From NCBI GenBank assembly GCA_020747065.1, contig JAGMVK010000003.1, positions 2,542,001 through 2,606,000 on the forward strand: 64,000 nucleotides of DNA, written 5' to 3'. Source of the stretch: Cadophora sp. MPI-SDFR-AT-0126. Lineage: Eukaryota; Ascomycota; Leotiomycetes; Helotiales; Ploettnerulaceae. This document shows, in pieces, positions 22,545-33,980 of this stretch; within the stretch, counting starts at the first letter, position 1, and each line of letters starts with the position of its first letter. A program made the translations under genes and the position numbers. A model generated the notes under the pieces. That model had not been told where the DNA came from, did not search any database, and worked only from the letters and a program-made list of their open reading frames with translations.

Positions 22545-23839
22545 AGCTGAGGGCTTTGGATCGGGATGAGCGGGTATGCGATGTAAGTGAAACGGTGAAA
22601 GTAAGGTGTAGCGGATGTTCGGTCTTATTGTTGATGGTACTTAGGAAATGATGATGCTGATGTCCTGGAGTGATCCAAGCTGAGTGTCTGGAGTTATCTC
22701 AAAACTAGTAGATGCCGATCCTGATGTGAGAAGATGGTCGATGTCCACCAGGGGCAAAGACGAGCCGGCGCTCAACTGAAGGTATGATCTTGCAGACTAG
22801 CTTCTCTACCGAAGATATCATGTAAGTAAGTGATACTAGAAATTTGAAGGAGTCGTGCAGAGGATGAATTGTGTCGAGTAAGAGAGAGCCAAAGTATGTA
22901 GTCATGTAGTAAGACTGTACGACGCTTCTGCTGGTATCAAGATATGCTAAGAAGAAGCAAGTAGGAGTTGTAGGGGGTTGATTGGAAACAAGAAGTAATG
23001 GGAGGAAGAAGTTGCTTGTTGGTGTAGGACGGAGTAAGCTTGTTAACGAACGGGGCTTAAGTACCCTAGAGCACTTACCACGCAACTCTCTAGTGAATCT
23101 TTCTTACCTTAACGGTATGTCTTGAGCTCGGTCAAGGAATAGTGGATAATTGATTGTTGTAAGTTGGAAGAAGCTCGTTGAGGAACGAAGATGAAGGAGC
23201 CCTCACTCCCAGCTACGCAGCTGGAGAGTGAATCGTCCCTATTTCCCATGGCAATGCCAGAGGCTTGAATTGTCCAGAGAAGTAATTCGAGAGGAAAGAG
23301 GTGATTTTCATCACGTTCGCTTCGTCTGAGATGACCCTATCTTCCATCAGCCAGGACCTCGAAATATTGTGCAATGGCACTGCATGTTGTAAGCTACAGA
23401 TCATCCTCAACGGTGACAACAGACAACCAAGTATCTCTCAGGACTTCTTCCGTACTTTGAATATCCACTTGGATACAACGTCCCCAACTTGCTCTTTTTG
23501 GCCATGTCAAGCCCGGAAAGAGTCCCATCGCCAGCACTCAATATACAGGAAAACATGTGGAAGGGTAGCAGGAAAATATGAACATTAGAAATTGCTACTA
23601 TCAAATCTGATACATATATCCTATACACAGTTCGACCCAAGCCCAATTATGAACTCTGCCAGAGCCATTCGATTCCTGCCAGACGAGACTTTCTCGAACG
23701 TAACTTCAGCTGTGCCTGTATGGCGAGCCGAATAATCAAAAATGCCCAGATCCCAGATGCGTACCCACTCCGTTCAACGCCGTAAGCCCAAACTGTCCAA
23801 TACTGATGTAGTGAAAAAAAAAAGAACAGATTCTGGCCA
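22545..23839. other. Intergenic; upstream region of the 1160-residue protein gene
   Basis: The part just above 22544 is the probable 5' leader and promoter of the minus-strand coiled-coil gene. Frames further on lack motifs. The segment up to 23839 contains the 3' end of the next minus-strand gene. No other feature seen. Confidence 0.45.
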
Positions 23840-24693
23840 TCAAAGCCTGTTCTTTTTTTGCAGACCCTTACTTTCCCTCTTGGCTTTCCTGCCATCTGAT
23901 GGTGTAACTGCCGCAGCTGCATATTCCTTTGAATGTCCGCCAGCGCCGTGTGGCCCACCTCTATTGCTATCGACGACGCCGTCGCCGTAATTGTACCCGC
24001 CAGTCGCTCCTTGCATTTGATGAGGACCCCAGGCAACTGGCGGCTTCATCTCGATTTCTCTCTCCTTCTTGCGGAGGTATCTACGGCGGAGGAGACAGGC
24101 TAGGATCCAGCCTCCAACTATGGCAAAGAAGATCACGACGATCATGATAACCCATTTGTAATGTGTGGAGATCCTGGGATAGAATGTTAGCCTGTCTCCT
24201 GTGGGTATATGTATCTATCTGTCGAGTTTACATACCAAGAAGGATTGCTAGCCCCAGTAGGTTTCGGTTTGCTTGCAGTCGTCTGCGTAGCAATCGCCCC
24301 ATTTGATGCCGTCGTCGTCACGACCTTCTCCTTCGCGCAGAAATCATCATACCACTTCTTCACGGCTTCCATATCTGATTGTGTAGTACAGCTCTGCGCG
24401 CCGCAGACGAGCGACACTCCGGTCGTGCCATCGTTATCAAATACTGTGAGTCGCGAGTCCGTACAGAAACAATCCTGATCCACGGCTGTCGTGGCTGGAG
24501 GTGAGCATTTGCCCTGGACATCGAAGAGGGGCCCGCATTTCGAGGCACAGACAGGAAGGCCTGAATTGAAAGGGACAATTACTCCGTCTGGTGAGGCGGC
24601 GCCTGCTGCTGCTGTCGCTGTGGTTGTTTGTGCAGATGCGGAGGATATGATTGAGAGGAGGGTGAAAATGAGGGTTGCAGTCGGTGGCCGCAT
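23840..24693 (-). CDS. Cys-rich (CFEM-like) single-pass membrane protein
   Basis: The gene reads 24693-24236 and 24173-23840, with a 62-nt intron (GTATGT...CCAG), giving 263 residues. It starts with a signal peptide (LIFTLLSIISSASAQ). The ectodomain has eight cysteines in about 90 residues (VCASKCGPLF, GKCSPP, DCFCTD, LVCGAQSC, DDFCAKE), a spacing reminiscent of CFEM domains. A Thr/Ala/Pro-rich stalk (TTASKPKPTGASNPSW) leads to one membrane helix after the splice junction (WVIMIVVIFFAIVGGWILAC). A stop-transfer run follows (LLRRRYLRKKERE), then a Gly/Asn-rich cytosolic tail. The protein probably sits in the plasma membrane with its Cys-rich domain outside. CFEM proteins can bind heme or act in signalling and adhesion; here the assignment is by cysteine number only. 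Confidence 0.85.
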
Positions 24694-27600
24694 TTTGAGG
24701 TCTGATGTCCCGTGTCGTGTTCGAGGTTGAGGTATCGCGATCTAGTCGCGTTCGTATGTAATCGCAAAGCTGCCGACAATTCCAATCCAGTCTATGTTTT
24801 GTCGTCGTCCTCCTTTGCTGAATCCGTGTCTTGATTCAGCGGTTCGTCCAATTAATGCAGTGAAGGGCAGACCCAATGCGGTCCAACGATTCCCTCACTT
24901 CTGCAAATTATATCGCCTGTCGCAATCGCGTGTACAAAATTCCTCCAAATATTCCGATACTCAACGAGTGTCCGTTCAATCTCCACGTCTCGCGTTTCGT
25001 TTCGTGGAAGGGAAGAAAGGGTGATATGCGTGTTAAGACCAGGGATGCCGTCCTTGTCTCCAATTTCCGGGTGTTGGTCGGCGGAATTTAATGTCTCTGC
25101 TATCGGGGGATGTGTTTTTCGCAGATCAGGCTTCGCGGACCAGAACGAGTAATCGTCTAAACGAGTGTGGTTGGGGTTCAACGAGAGGAATGGAGAAGGA
25201 GGGTGGAAGGATGGTGGTGTGAAGGAGTGAAAAGTCCGTCAGGAATGAATGGCGTGGTGGTGATTTAGAGTCGCTCGGGTTGGCTTGGATGCGGCGCGGG
25301 CTATCAGCTTTTGGGTTTGGGGGGAGGGAAACTCAAAATGCCCCCCTCTACGGGACGATATGGCAATCCCAGTATCTACAATTTTAGCCAGAGCATATTT
25401 CGGACTCTATGCATGGCATTGCAAACAATTTCGTCCCCTGAAAAGCACTCTTTTTTATCTTCTACGGTTTCGTGTTAATCTTCAGCACAATATATCTCGT
25501 CTTTGTAACATCTCCATCTCATCATTTCATCTCGACCCATTCATTGTGTCACCCTACGGAAGCTTAACGTTAGACTCCCGTCCGTCTATTTCTCGCGATG
25601 AAATGTATGGGCCAGGGTCGTGCCAAATGGTACTATAAAACAATCGAGATTTTTCCGCGCACAGAAACGTCTGCCTAAATTACTCTCAATCTCTTGCTAC
25701 TGTGTCTGAGGCAATCCATCTCTGCAATGGCTGATCAAATTATCATTTTGCTCGGTCGTTATGACCCTGACAGAAGTAAATATTTGCTTGATCTCATTGG
25801 CTGAGCCATATGGACCCCGCTCAAACCGAGCGAGATAGGGTTGCACACGTGACCATCCGGCCTTCAGGGTGCGCCTTTCTTTCGTGCATTTTTGTGTGAG
25901 AACAACCAGCTACATGACTGCTTGGGGAGAATGGAGCAGTTGGAAGGCCATAGAGTTGCTTTGTATTGCTAAGACATCTTGGCTGGGATGCGGATTTGGT
26001 AAAGATGACTCGGTATCAATAGAGCGAAGCGAGAAATGACTTGAGGTTGAGAACCCACCATATTGTATCTAATCAAGTGTAACCAGCATTGGAAGTAACT
26101 TCTAAAAGCAGCTTCAACTTCATGCACTATCGCTATGCTGTTGAAATCCATGGGGGTTATGACAAGTATTGAAACAAAAGTAAGGCAGATTCCGTTTTCT
26201 CATCAGTTCACTGCTCTGCGGTTGATGCCTCCCCACCTTGAGCATCTCCTGAGCTCTCCCTGACGCCTCTGACATCCTGACATGATCTCTCTGTACTGAT
26301 AAGTCCATACGCCTCACACCACAGCCATTCTGGATATGGCCACTGCAGCATAGCAGCCGGGCTTGGTTTCTTGATTCTGTTACCAGGCTTCCTCCTGGCG
26401 TGAGAGCGAATGAAAGTCCGAGAAGTTCCTCTCGGCCTCGCTGTCCCAGTTGCGATGACAGAAGGGAGGCTCCGGTAATATATGTTCAATTGCCGATTCT
26501 GGAATCTGGTAGACGCCCTTGCCTTTTTTTCGGGCTACTTCTGGCTTCTTCTTGTATGCACTTAGTTTAATGGCTACTCAGGGGTACAGAGATTAGCCAT
26601 GCATCTATCCGCATCGCATTCACACGAGATCCGCTTCTGGTCCGCTCCCGTTGTGGATTGTGGGGGATGTTACCTACCTGTCTCAGTTGTCCATTTTTCT
26701 ACCCCAACGGTCTCAGTCCACTCTCATGCCTCACTCGATCTCGCCTATTTGGTAGATCGCGCTTGAGGCTGCTCATATCCCACGTCCAAAGGCCAAGGTC
26801 CGTTCGCGTCAAATATGAGGGGAAATCGGATGCTATTCCGAGGCCACCTTAGGTTAGGAGCTGGTCTCGTACGGTTTCTCTACAACAAGTAGGCACACTG
26901 ATCTGCCGTTGACGTGATACGGGGATTCACACCTTGTCTGATATGTGCTTCTAAAAGAAGAGGCGCTGACTCGTTAAGCCACAGAAAACCCACGTGTAAT
27001 TCAATTGTGTTGGCTCTATCGAGATATATTCTCGGTTAGAAACTTGGAGACGGGAGAAACAATACAAAAGCAGCGCCCTCGGACTTCCAAAACTGAGGCC
27101 TGGCTAAGTGTACATTGTTTCCTAATTACTCTCGCAACATATGATTCCCAGCTGGGCACACATAGAGTGAGTTTCCTATCTACAAATGGAATATTAGCGA
27201 CTGTCAGCAAGTAAAAACAATTGATCCGTCATGGCCAGACGTATGAGATGGTCTTCCCAAAATGTGGAGGTGGCGGACTCAGCGGAGAATCACAACAAAG
27301 TCGGCTACTGTCCTGTACAAGGATGTTGATTGGTCCGCCGCGAATGCAGAGAGAGGAGTAATCAGGTCTTGATGACCATGACCCAGTACGGAAAGCAACC
27401 GGACTTCCTGCACATCTTACATACATCCACTTCCTGCTGTGCCGATACCCGCGCGATGCCCTATATGAGACATTCAACAGGCTATCTTGATCATCAGACA
27501 ACACCTTTGAGGTTGGAATACCGAGTTGTGCGGATGGACCTCCGCTCCTTTGTCCCGCAGTGATTACCTATCAAGCTCGGCTGCTCACTCGGCGCTCTTC

Positions 27601-27971
27601 TAAAATTCCTTCTGCTGCCGATTTGGCTATCATACTTCTAAATTAGCTTTGTAATAATTGAAGCGCTGATGTCAAAATGACTCCCTCTTCTGCGTCAGCT
27701 GGAAGGTACCTGACCGATCGTCGGTACTCTTCGAGGCTGGTTCGCAGTCTTAGATCGACAATGCTCCGATGAAATATCTTCTGCTATGTCCGATCTGTGT
27801 TTCTCTGCCTCTCTGGTGCATTCCATATACAGCGAAAGAGTGCGGCGGTATGCAAGTTGCGCTTATGGCTTTCGCTAGCTTTCGGGATGTGACAAGATGA
27901 GGTTATCTATATCAGGGTCCCAAACTTGAGGCGAAGTTCCCAAATACACAATTGTAAAGGCAAAAATTACG
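24694..27971. other. Gene-poor stretch with a possible regulator fragment
   Basis: No intact gene supported. A minus-strand frame at 26208-26489 carries GTARPRGTSRTFIRSHARRK, which resembles the N-terminal motif of many fungal regulatory proteins but lacks the rest (see findings). Other frames have no motif. Confidence 0.4.
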
Positions 27972-28638
27972 ATGGACTATAATCAAAGTAACGAACTGTA
28001 CTTCGGTCCGTTGGCCGACTTCCCTGATGATATGCCAATGCCAGTCAACTATGACGAAATGCGACCCTTTGATCAAGTGTACACAGTGAGCTCTGCGCTC
28101 GCATCTGTTTTCTCTCATGCTAACTACCAGAAAGCCAGAATCTGTAGATGATAGTCGTTGGCCCAGTCCGATGCAAAGCTCTCCAAGCACACCGGCTGAG
28201 AATGCTGGAGTATCACGTGCTAGGGCACCAAGAACATCTCATCCGATCGAGCAGCCTTCAATGAGGACAGAAAGGTAAGGAGCGCTCGCATCTATCAATG
28301 ACGAATTGTGCTGACTTAGCAGAAATGCGTCAATCGATGGTGTATCGAAGGATCGCAGGAGGAAAAAGAACCGCCAAGCTCAAGCAGCATTTCGTGAACG
28401 ACAGAAGAAAGTGATCGCGGACCTTCGTCAAGACATAGTACATCATGTTCAATACAGCCAACTACTGAAAAAGAAGTTATATGAAATGCTCGCTGGGATG
28501 GAAGCGATGAAGTCGGCGGTTGAAGAAACACTTGCCCTGGAGCCTCCGCTGATGTCGACGGACTTTCTACGTACCGGGATTCTTGAAGTGCGGTCTTCAC
28601 CAGCACCATCTTCTGGAGCCTCGCACGAAGGATTCTGA
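27972..28638 (+). CDS. Small bZIP transcription factor
   Basis: Three exons (27972-28085, 28135-28274, 28320-28638) encode 190 residues. The first intron (GTGAGC...AAAG) contains a branch-like GCTAAC. The second starts GTAAGG and ends at a tandem TAGCAG acceptor (see findings). The basic region RRRKKNRQAQAAFRERQKK has the Asn-x2-Ala-Gln-x2-Phe-Arg core typical of the Yap/Pap1 side of the bZIP family. The leucine zipper is weak: only some heptad positions after IADLRQDIVHH carry Leu. The N-terminus is acidic and Ser/Pro-rich, which may be an activation segment. The protein should be nuclear and dimeric. It stands alone in gene-poor DNA, so its targets cannot be guessed. The absence of Yap-type cysteine-rich domains argues against an oxidative-stress sensor of the Yap1 kind. 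Confidence 0.85.
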
Positions 28639-30080
28639 TGCTGGACCGAGTGTCAACACGAGGCATTAGATTTGAAATGTAATGTATAATGGCTAGTTGT
28701 CAGTTAGAAATCTGTACGAGGAAGGTGGAAGGAGAAGTGCTCGGAGAAGGAATCCTGAGTAAGCTTGGCTAATGCCATGTTTTTCCTTTGGGAATATAAC
28801 ATCTTTGTTGTGTCCAAATCAATGCACTACATGACTTGTACGGCGATTTGGCCAAATTTTGTTCTGGAGATTGTGCTCTGCCTTTTTAAGTGAAATTGAA
28901 CAATATTGTTGACACGTGATGAGCTGGTGACAACAGAACTCGATCTCGCCCTGAGATTCTCTTCTCCCCTCCACCTCACAACATCCACCTCAGCAGTCCC
29001 ACATTTTGCTGACCGAGGCAGGAATCGGCTTTCACCTAAGAATTTCCATTGATGAACTGAAGATCACAAATTGAGGATGGACTCATGAATGGCCTCAACT
29101 ACCGATGTTGACAGAGCCAAGTCGAACGAGCGAAAACAGTCCAGTCGAACGCCAACAGTTTCTTATGACGGCAATGGCGAATAGCCTCATATCGACAAGT
29201 CTAGATGCATGACGTTGCCTCCAACCGCTAACGACTTCGGATCGATCCACTCCAAAATGTTTGAGGTCGTATTCCTGGTTTACGCTCAGATACGCGCCTT
29301 GAACCCGCGCTAGTTGATGAAACTGCCCGCCAATAGTTCTTTCTCAAACATTCAAAGTCAAAGACATGGCATGAAAAGATTGTTCACATCGGATTTCCGG
29401 TTTGATGTGCAGTTGATCACAAGCTGAACCCGTCAGTTGGGACCTTTAGGGTCTTACAATCTTGCGACCACTCCTCTAAGTCACCTTGCTCGTGTTCGCC
29501 GTTCCGGGTTTATACACTCCAACATGGGATCTGGGAATTTTACGCATGAACTGCACGATTCGAGACTAGGTTTTTCGCTTGATTTCTTAATCTATCGAGA
29601 TGTCGTCTGATGGCACTCGAATGCTGGTCTGTCACTTTCCTCCGATTCGTTGTCGCATCGTTCTCGTTTCGCAACTTGGATCGAAACACCAAACTGTGGT
29701 ATTGGTTTGTTTCACCCAATCGCTGCATAGGATTTTTGAAGCGAGAGTTCATCACTCGCTTCTTGGTGAAGTATCATCTGTCTACCTTTCCATGCTGTGT
29801 GGTTTCAAGCTTTGATTACGTCCAGCGTGCAGGAACTTCTAACGAAATGTTTGGGTTTGTGCCGTTGCCAATGCCAAGCAAGATTTGCCGCATATCATGA
29901 TGCTGGGCCGTCCTTGATAATTGGCTGCCGCAGGAAACTTCGATATGATCCGGATCTACGCGTCTTTTAAGCATATGGCTTTCCGTACCGCTGAACTGCC
30001 CATCGTATGCTAGACTTTATCTTGTTCCCATCTTTTGATATCAAACATTTGTTGTCTTTTTGCTCCTCGATGTAATTCCG
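28639..30080. other. Intergenic, no gene seen
   Basis: Frames near 29.5-29.9 kb overlap on both strands and have no motif. The region just before 30081 is T/C-rich, as expected for the leader of the next gene. Confidence 0.5.
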
Positions 30081-31813
30081 ATGTTCTCTCGCCTACTTGT
30101 TGCAATAGTAGTCCTGGCATTTCCTAGATCTGCTCTCTCAGCCGACAAAGTACAATGTTTCTATCCTGATGGGTCGAAGGCTGACGCCGATATACCGTGC
30201 TTCCGAAATGATAGCCTGAGCAGAGTGTGTTGCGGGCCAAACCAAGTGTGTTCGACGAACAATCTCTGCGTCAACAAAGCTGCGACTTCTCCAGTACAAA
30301 CGTTCCGCGGTTCATGTCTGGATTCCGCGTTCGGTCCTAGTTGTCCTACCTTTTGCACAGGAAGTTCGTATAATCCCATTTCAGGAGTCGAGAACTATCC
30401 TCACATGTACTTCTAGGCAACAAGAATGGACAAGCGGCCGTAGTATCTTGTGGCGATCCAAAAGCAGGAACATTTTGCTGCGATGAAGGCAGAGGAGCAG
30501 AATGCTGCGCAACACCGTCAAAGGTCTTGGCCCTTGGGGTTGGGTCCATTTTCCCCGAAGGCGCCTCGGCTTCGAGTGTAATGTCAATTGGCACAATGAT
30601 GAATACTCCGGCTGCAACTTCTCCACAGCCCCTAATCTCCATGCAAAGCAATACCGTAATATCTATGACGATTGCGACCTCGTCACCCCCGATTCCATTT
30701 GGGCAACAAGCAACAATACCTCTCAGTTCTACTCAGTCTCCACCAACTCTTCCACCAGTACCATTTGCACCTCTTGAATCCGCAAAAGGAGTCGAGGTGT
30801 TGAGGCCCACATCTTCAGCTACTTCAACTGCAGATTCGAGGACATCCGTAGAAGCAGCAATTATAGCAAGCGCTGAGTCCAAACCTCCTGCTCTCTCATC
30901 TTCGCCTCCCCTCTCTGCCATAACGATTGCGAGTGCTGCCATAGGCGGTGTTATCATCGTTACACTTATCATTGTGGTTTCGGTCATCATCATGCGATGG
31001 CGAGCAGCGAAGCAAGAACAGGAACGTCAGATCCAGGAAAGTTCTGTCGGCACAGAATACAATGGCGACATACGAAAATCAGTCAGAGACAAAGCTGGCG
31101 GTAGTGATGATGGCGGCTCATCCATGCCACAAAACGCGGAGGGGCATGGTGAATCAAGCTCTGTTGGAGTTGCATCACAGCCGACAAATCGAGCCATGAC
31201 TGAGGTCGAGAGACAAACCCCTTTTGCAGCGGTAGAGAGGACCAGACAGATTGCATCGCCCGCACAATATGGCGAAACAGGAGTCATCACTCTGCAGAGA
31301 GAGATCACTCCACCACAACGGTCATACCAAGAACCAGACGTGGAGAGAACGGCAGGCTTGCCGACTTTGAGAAACGCTACAGAAAGCCCGTTTAACCGAC
31401 GGATATCTCTATCACCATTCGACAGCCCTTTCGACGATGCAAGAGATGTCGATGCGCTAGACTCGGCTACCAAAAGCCGACAAAGTGAACGAGGATCTGA
31501 ATGGAGCGTAGCGACCCTCACAACAACCTACGATGGCACCTTACAAGCCAACGAGCGGAGTCGAGGAGTGATTGCACTGGACCGTGAGGCAGAGATAATC
31601 AGAGCGAGATTTCCAGGTACCTCAGGACCAGGATTCGGACGAATGTCATCTGATGACCCCAGAGTGAGAAATCCACCGATGACTGAGACGTCCAATGGTA
31701 TGAGAGTCCCAGCAGCCGGACTCGAGAGGAGGATCAGCCAAAATAGCATGGATACTCTGGACAGCGAGACTTTCCAGAAGCTGCTGTATGATGTACAAAG
31801 TCAGCCGTTTTGA
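30081..31813 (+). CDS. Cys-rich single-pass membrane protein (sensor-like)
   Basis: Exons 30081-30363 and 30417-31813 are joined through a 53-nt intron with an unusual GTTCGT donor and CTAG acceptor, giving 559 residues. A signal peptide covers about residues 1-21 (LLVAIVVLAFPRSALSA). The ectodomain is rich in cysteines, with repeated Cys-Cys pairs (RVCCGPNQVC, TFCCDEGRGAECC), followed by a Ser/Thr/Pro-rich stalk that is probably O-glycosylated. One membrane helix lies near residues 262-289 (IASAAIGGVIIVTLIIVVSV). The cytosolic tail of about 270 residues is polar, Ser/Arg-rich and disordered, ending with a conserved-looking DTLDSETFQKLLYDVQ. The plan resembles Mid2/WSC-type wall sensors and a family of uncharacterised fungal proteins. 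The function is inferred only from topology. Confidence 0.85.
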
Positions 31814-32382
31814 GAAGGAAACTTTATATAAGCGCTTTTTGATAGATCTGCTATTCCTGTACATTGCTTTTGGATGACAGCTGGGGTTTCGAGAATTCTA
31901 TAGAGCATGTACCTAATATACCAAGTTTTGTGATCAGATGACAATGAAGTTGTTTTCTCCATTGGCTTGCTAGCTAGGCATGGAGTAAACAAATATCTTG
32001 CAAGCATCTAAATACTGATGAAGCCATTGATATGCGCCATAGCCTTCTTCTAATCAAAGTAACAGAAGCGAATTATGGATCAAAAAGCAAAGACACCGAC
32101 CAGCCAGTCCCAAAATATGTTCGTGCATTCAGCCGGGAGGCTCGGACAGCGATACGCGTATCCGAACCCCTCCATTCGTACAGCTACTCAGCCGTGTCCA
32201 TGACGTCTCAGTCTTGGCATCCCAACCCAACCGACAAGACGGCACAGCCTCGTCTGCAAACACCTTTTCATGTCTTTACTTCAAATTGCCAAATCCCTCT
32301 GCGATTTTCTCATAAAATGAATAGCAATTGAACAGTGATTTCCTGGATTTCAACAGCCAGATAGATATAATCCGGACACAAA
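31814..32382. other. Intergenic, no gene seen
   Basis: A short interval between two plus-strand genes, presumably the 3' UTR of the Cys-rich membrane protein and the promoter of the small membrane protein. Nothing distinctive. Confidence 0.5.
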
Positions 32383-33043
32383 ATGTCATCTCCACCACGC
32401 TCTCCCATTCCTCAAATCCGCTCCGCTCCACCAGAAGCTCCAAAGGAAAGTGCTGTGAGCAGAGTACGTTCCACAAACACCATTCCCCAATTGCACTTCT
32501 GCGAAAACAAATTTCTGACATTGCATACAGCTCCTCATCACACCCATAACATTCCTCTCCTTCATCCTCTCCCTCGCCCTCATCGACTCGCACAACCACC
32601 ACCTCCGCACAAAAACCCACTCCCATTCCCCGTCCCGAAGTCAACCGACCACTTTACTCGGCCGCATCAGGACTTCCCTGCATGGCCTAATCTGGAAAGA
32701 AGTTGACCAGGGCCCGTATGCGTATGTGAGGTCGCCGAATTTGGATCCGAATGTGGGTCAGGGTTCGAGGGAGAGGTCCGCAAGTGGGAGTCGCAGTCCG
32801 AGGAGGAGGAGCGGCGATGGGGTGAGGGAGAAGGAGAAGGATGAGCCGTGGCATTGGCATACTAAGCAGAGGAAGATGATGAGGGCTGAGGTGGAGGATG
32901 CGTTTAAGGTTAGGAAGTGGGTGGTTGTTTTTCTGGTGTTGGTTGCTTTTACTGGGCTTGGTTTGTTAGGGACGATGGGGTGGTGGATGCTTGGGGTTTG
33001 GACGAGTTGGGAGGGAGGGAACTATGGACGGAGGGATCTTTGA
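32383..33043 (+). CDS. Small protein with two membrane segments
   Basis: Exons 32383-32463 and 32531-33043 (67-nt intron, GTACGT...ACAG) encode 197 residues. The first exon gives a Pro/Ser-rich N-terminus (MSSPPRSPIPQIRS). The second opens with a hydrophobic segment (LLITPITFLSFILSLALID), then a His-rich linker and a conserved-looking GLIWKEVDQGPYAYVRSP. An Arg/Ser-rich stretch follows. WHWHTKQRKMM leads into the second helix (WVVVFLVLVAFTGLGLLGTM). The spliced product is much more protein-like than either unspliced frame, which is the main support. I do not recognise a named family. It is probably a small membrane protein conserved among filamentous ascomycetes. Confidence 0.75.
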
Positions 33044-33980
33044 ATGGGAAATCTGGTGGCGTTGAGAGGGTATCTGATGATTGAACGATTTGGAAAGTTA
33101 TGGAGGATTTGAATTGTACGAAGGGATGAATGATGAATATGCGGGTGTTTGCGACTTATGAGGAGTTCTGGTTTGGTCAAAGGTCTTGTCTGGGTAGATC
33201 GGGGAGCTGAAGATACTTTATTGAGGGGTCGTACACTGAAGTGCTATCTGGGTATGTTACTTTATATATGTGTATGAGCACTATATGAGATGGGATCAAC
33301 GTGGTGGGTCACTTGGAAAAGTTCGCAACAGACAGAGAGGAATCTATCTACTGTATGAGCTTTTCGGCACCAAGATTTAAGATATATGTCCATAGCCAGA
33401 GTAGCTGACGCTTCAATTCCTGGTGGCCTTGAATACTGTCATGGTCACGTCCTTACATACAAAAGACAAGTTTTGATTTTGAAGCCTAACGAAATGAACT
33501 TCTCCCTCAACGCTTCTCGGCACTTGCGGAGTGAAAACGAGCGGCTGGGTTCCAGGGATCATGAGTCGCCTGCAGCTACCCTATCAATCAGACAGGGTAT
33601 CGATTGGAAGCAAACAAGCAAATAAGTTGTGCGCATATTTGAGGCAAGTTCCCCTCAATTGATGTGAATAAGACGGACTCGAAATATATATGTCTCCATA
33701 ATTCACATAAGGGTTCGTTCACCTTCACTCTGTCATCATTCACTGAAGGAACCCAAGCTCTGAACCCCTAACACAGCGGCGGACGCTAGCGAGTGGGGCC
33801 CTAAACTTTAAATGTCGCGTGAAAGTGGAAGAAGTTAAAGTTCAACATCAGCTTTTCTACATTCACGCGCCTTTTGCTCACGACTCTCGATGCTTTCTTC
33901 CGATTTCTCAACGAAACACCCGTTGGACTCTCGATCTCGAGAGCGTGCTTGCGTTTGTTCGAAAGGTCGAACCTAACAAC
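33044..33980. other. Intergenic, promoter of the Net1-like gene
   Basis: No coding frame with support. The last 150 nt before 33981 are C/T-rich and probably form the leader of the next gene. Confidence 0.5.
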
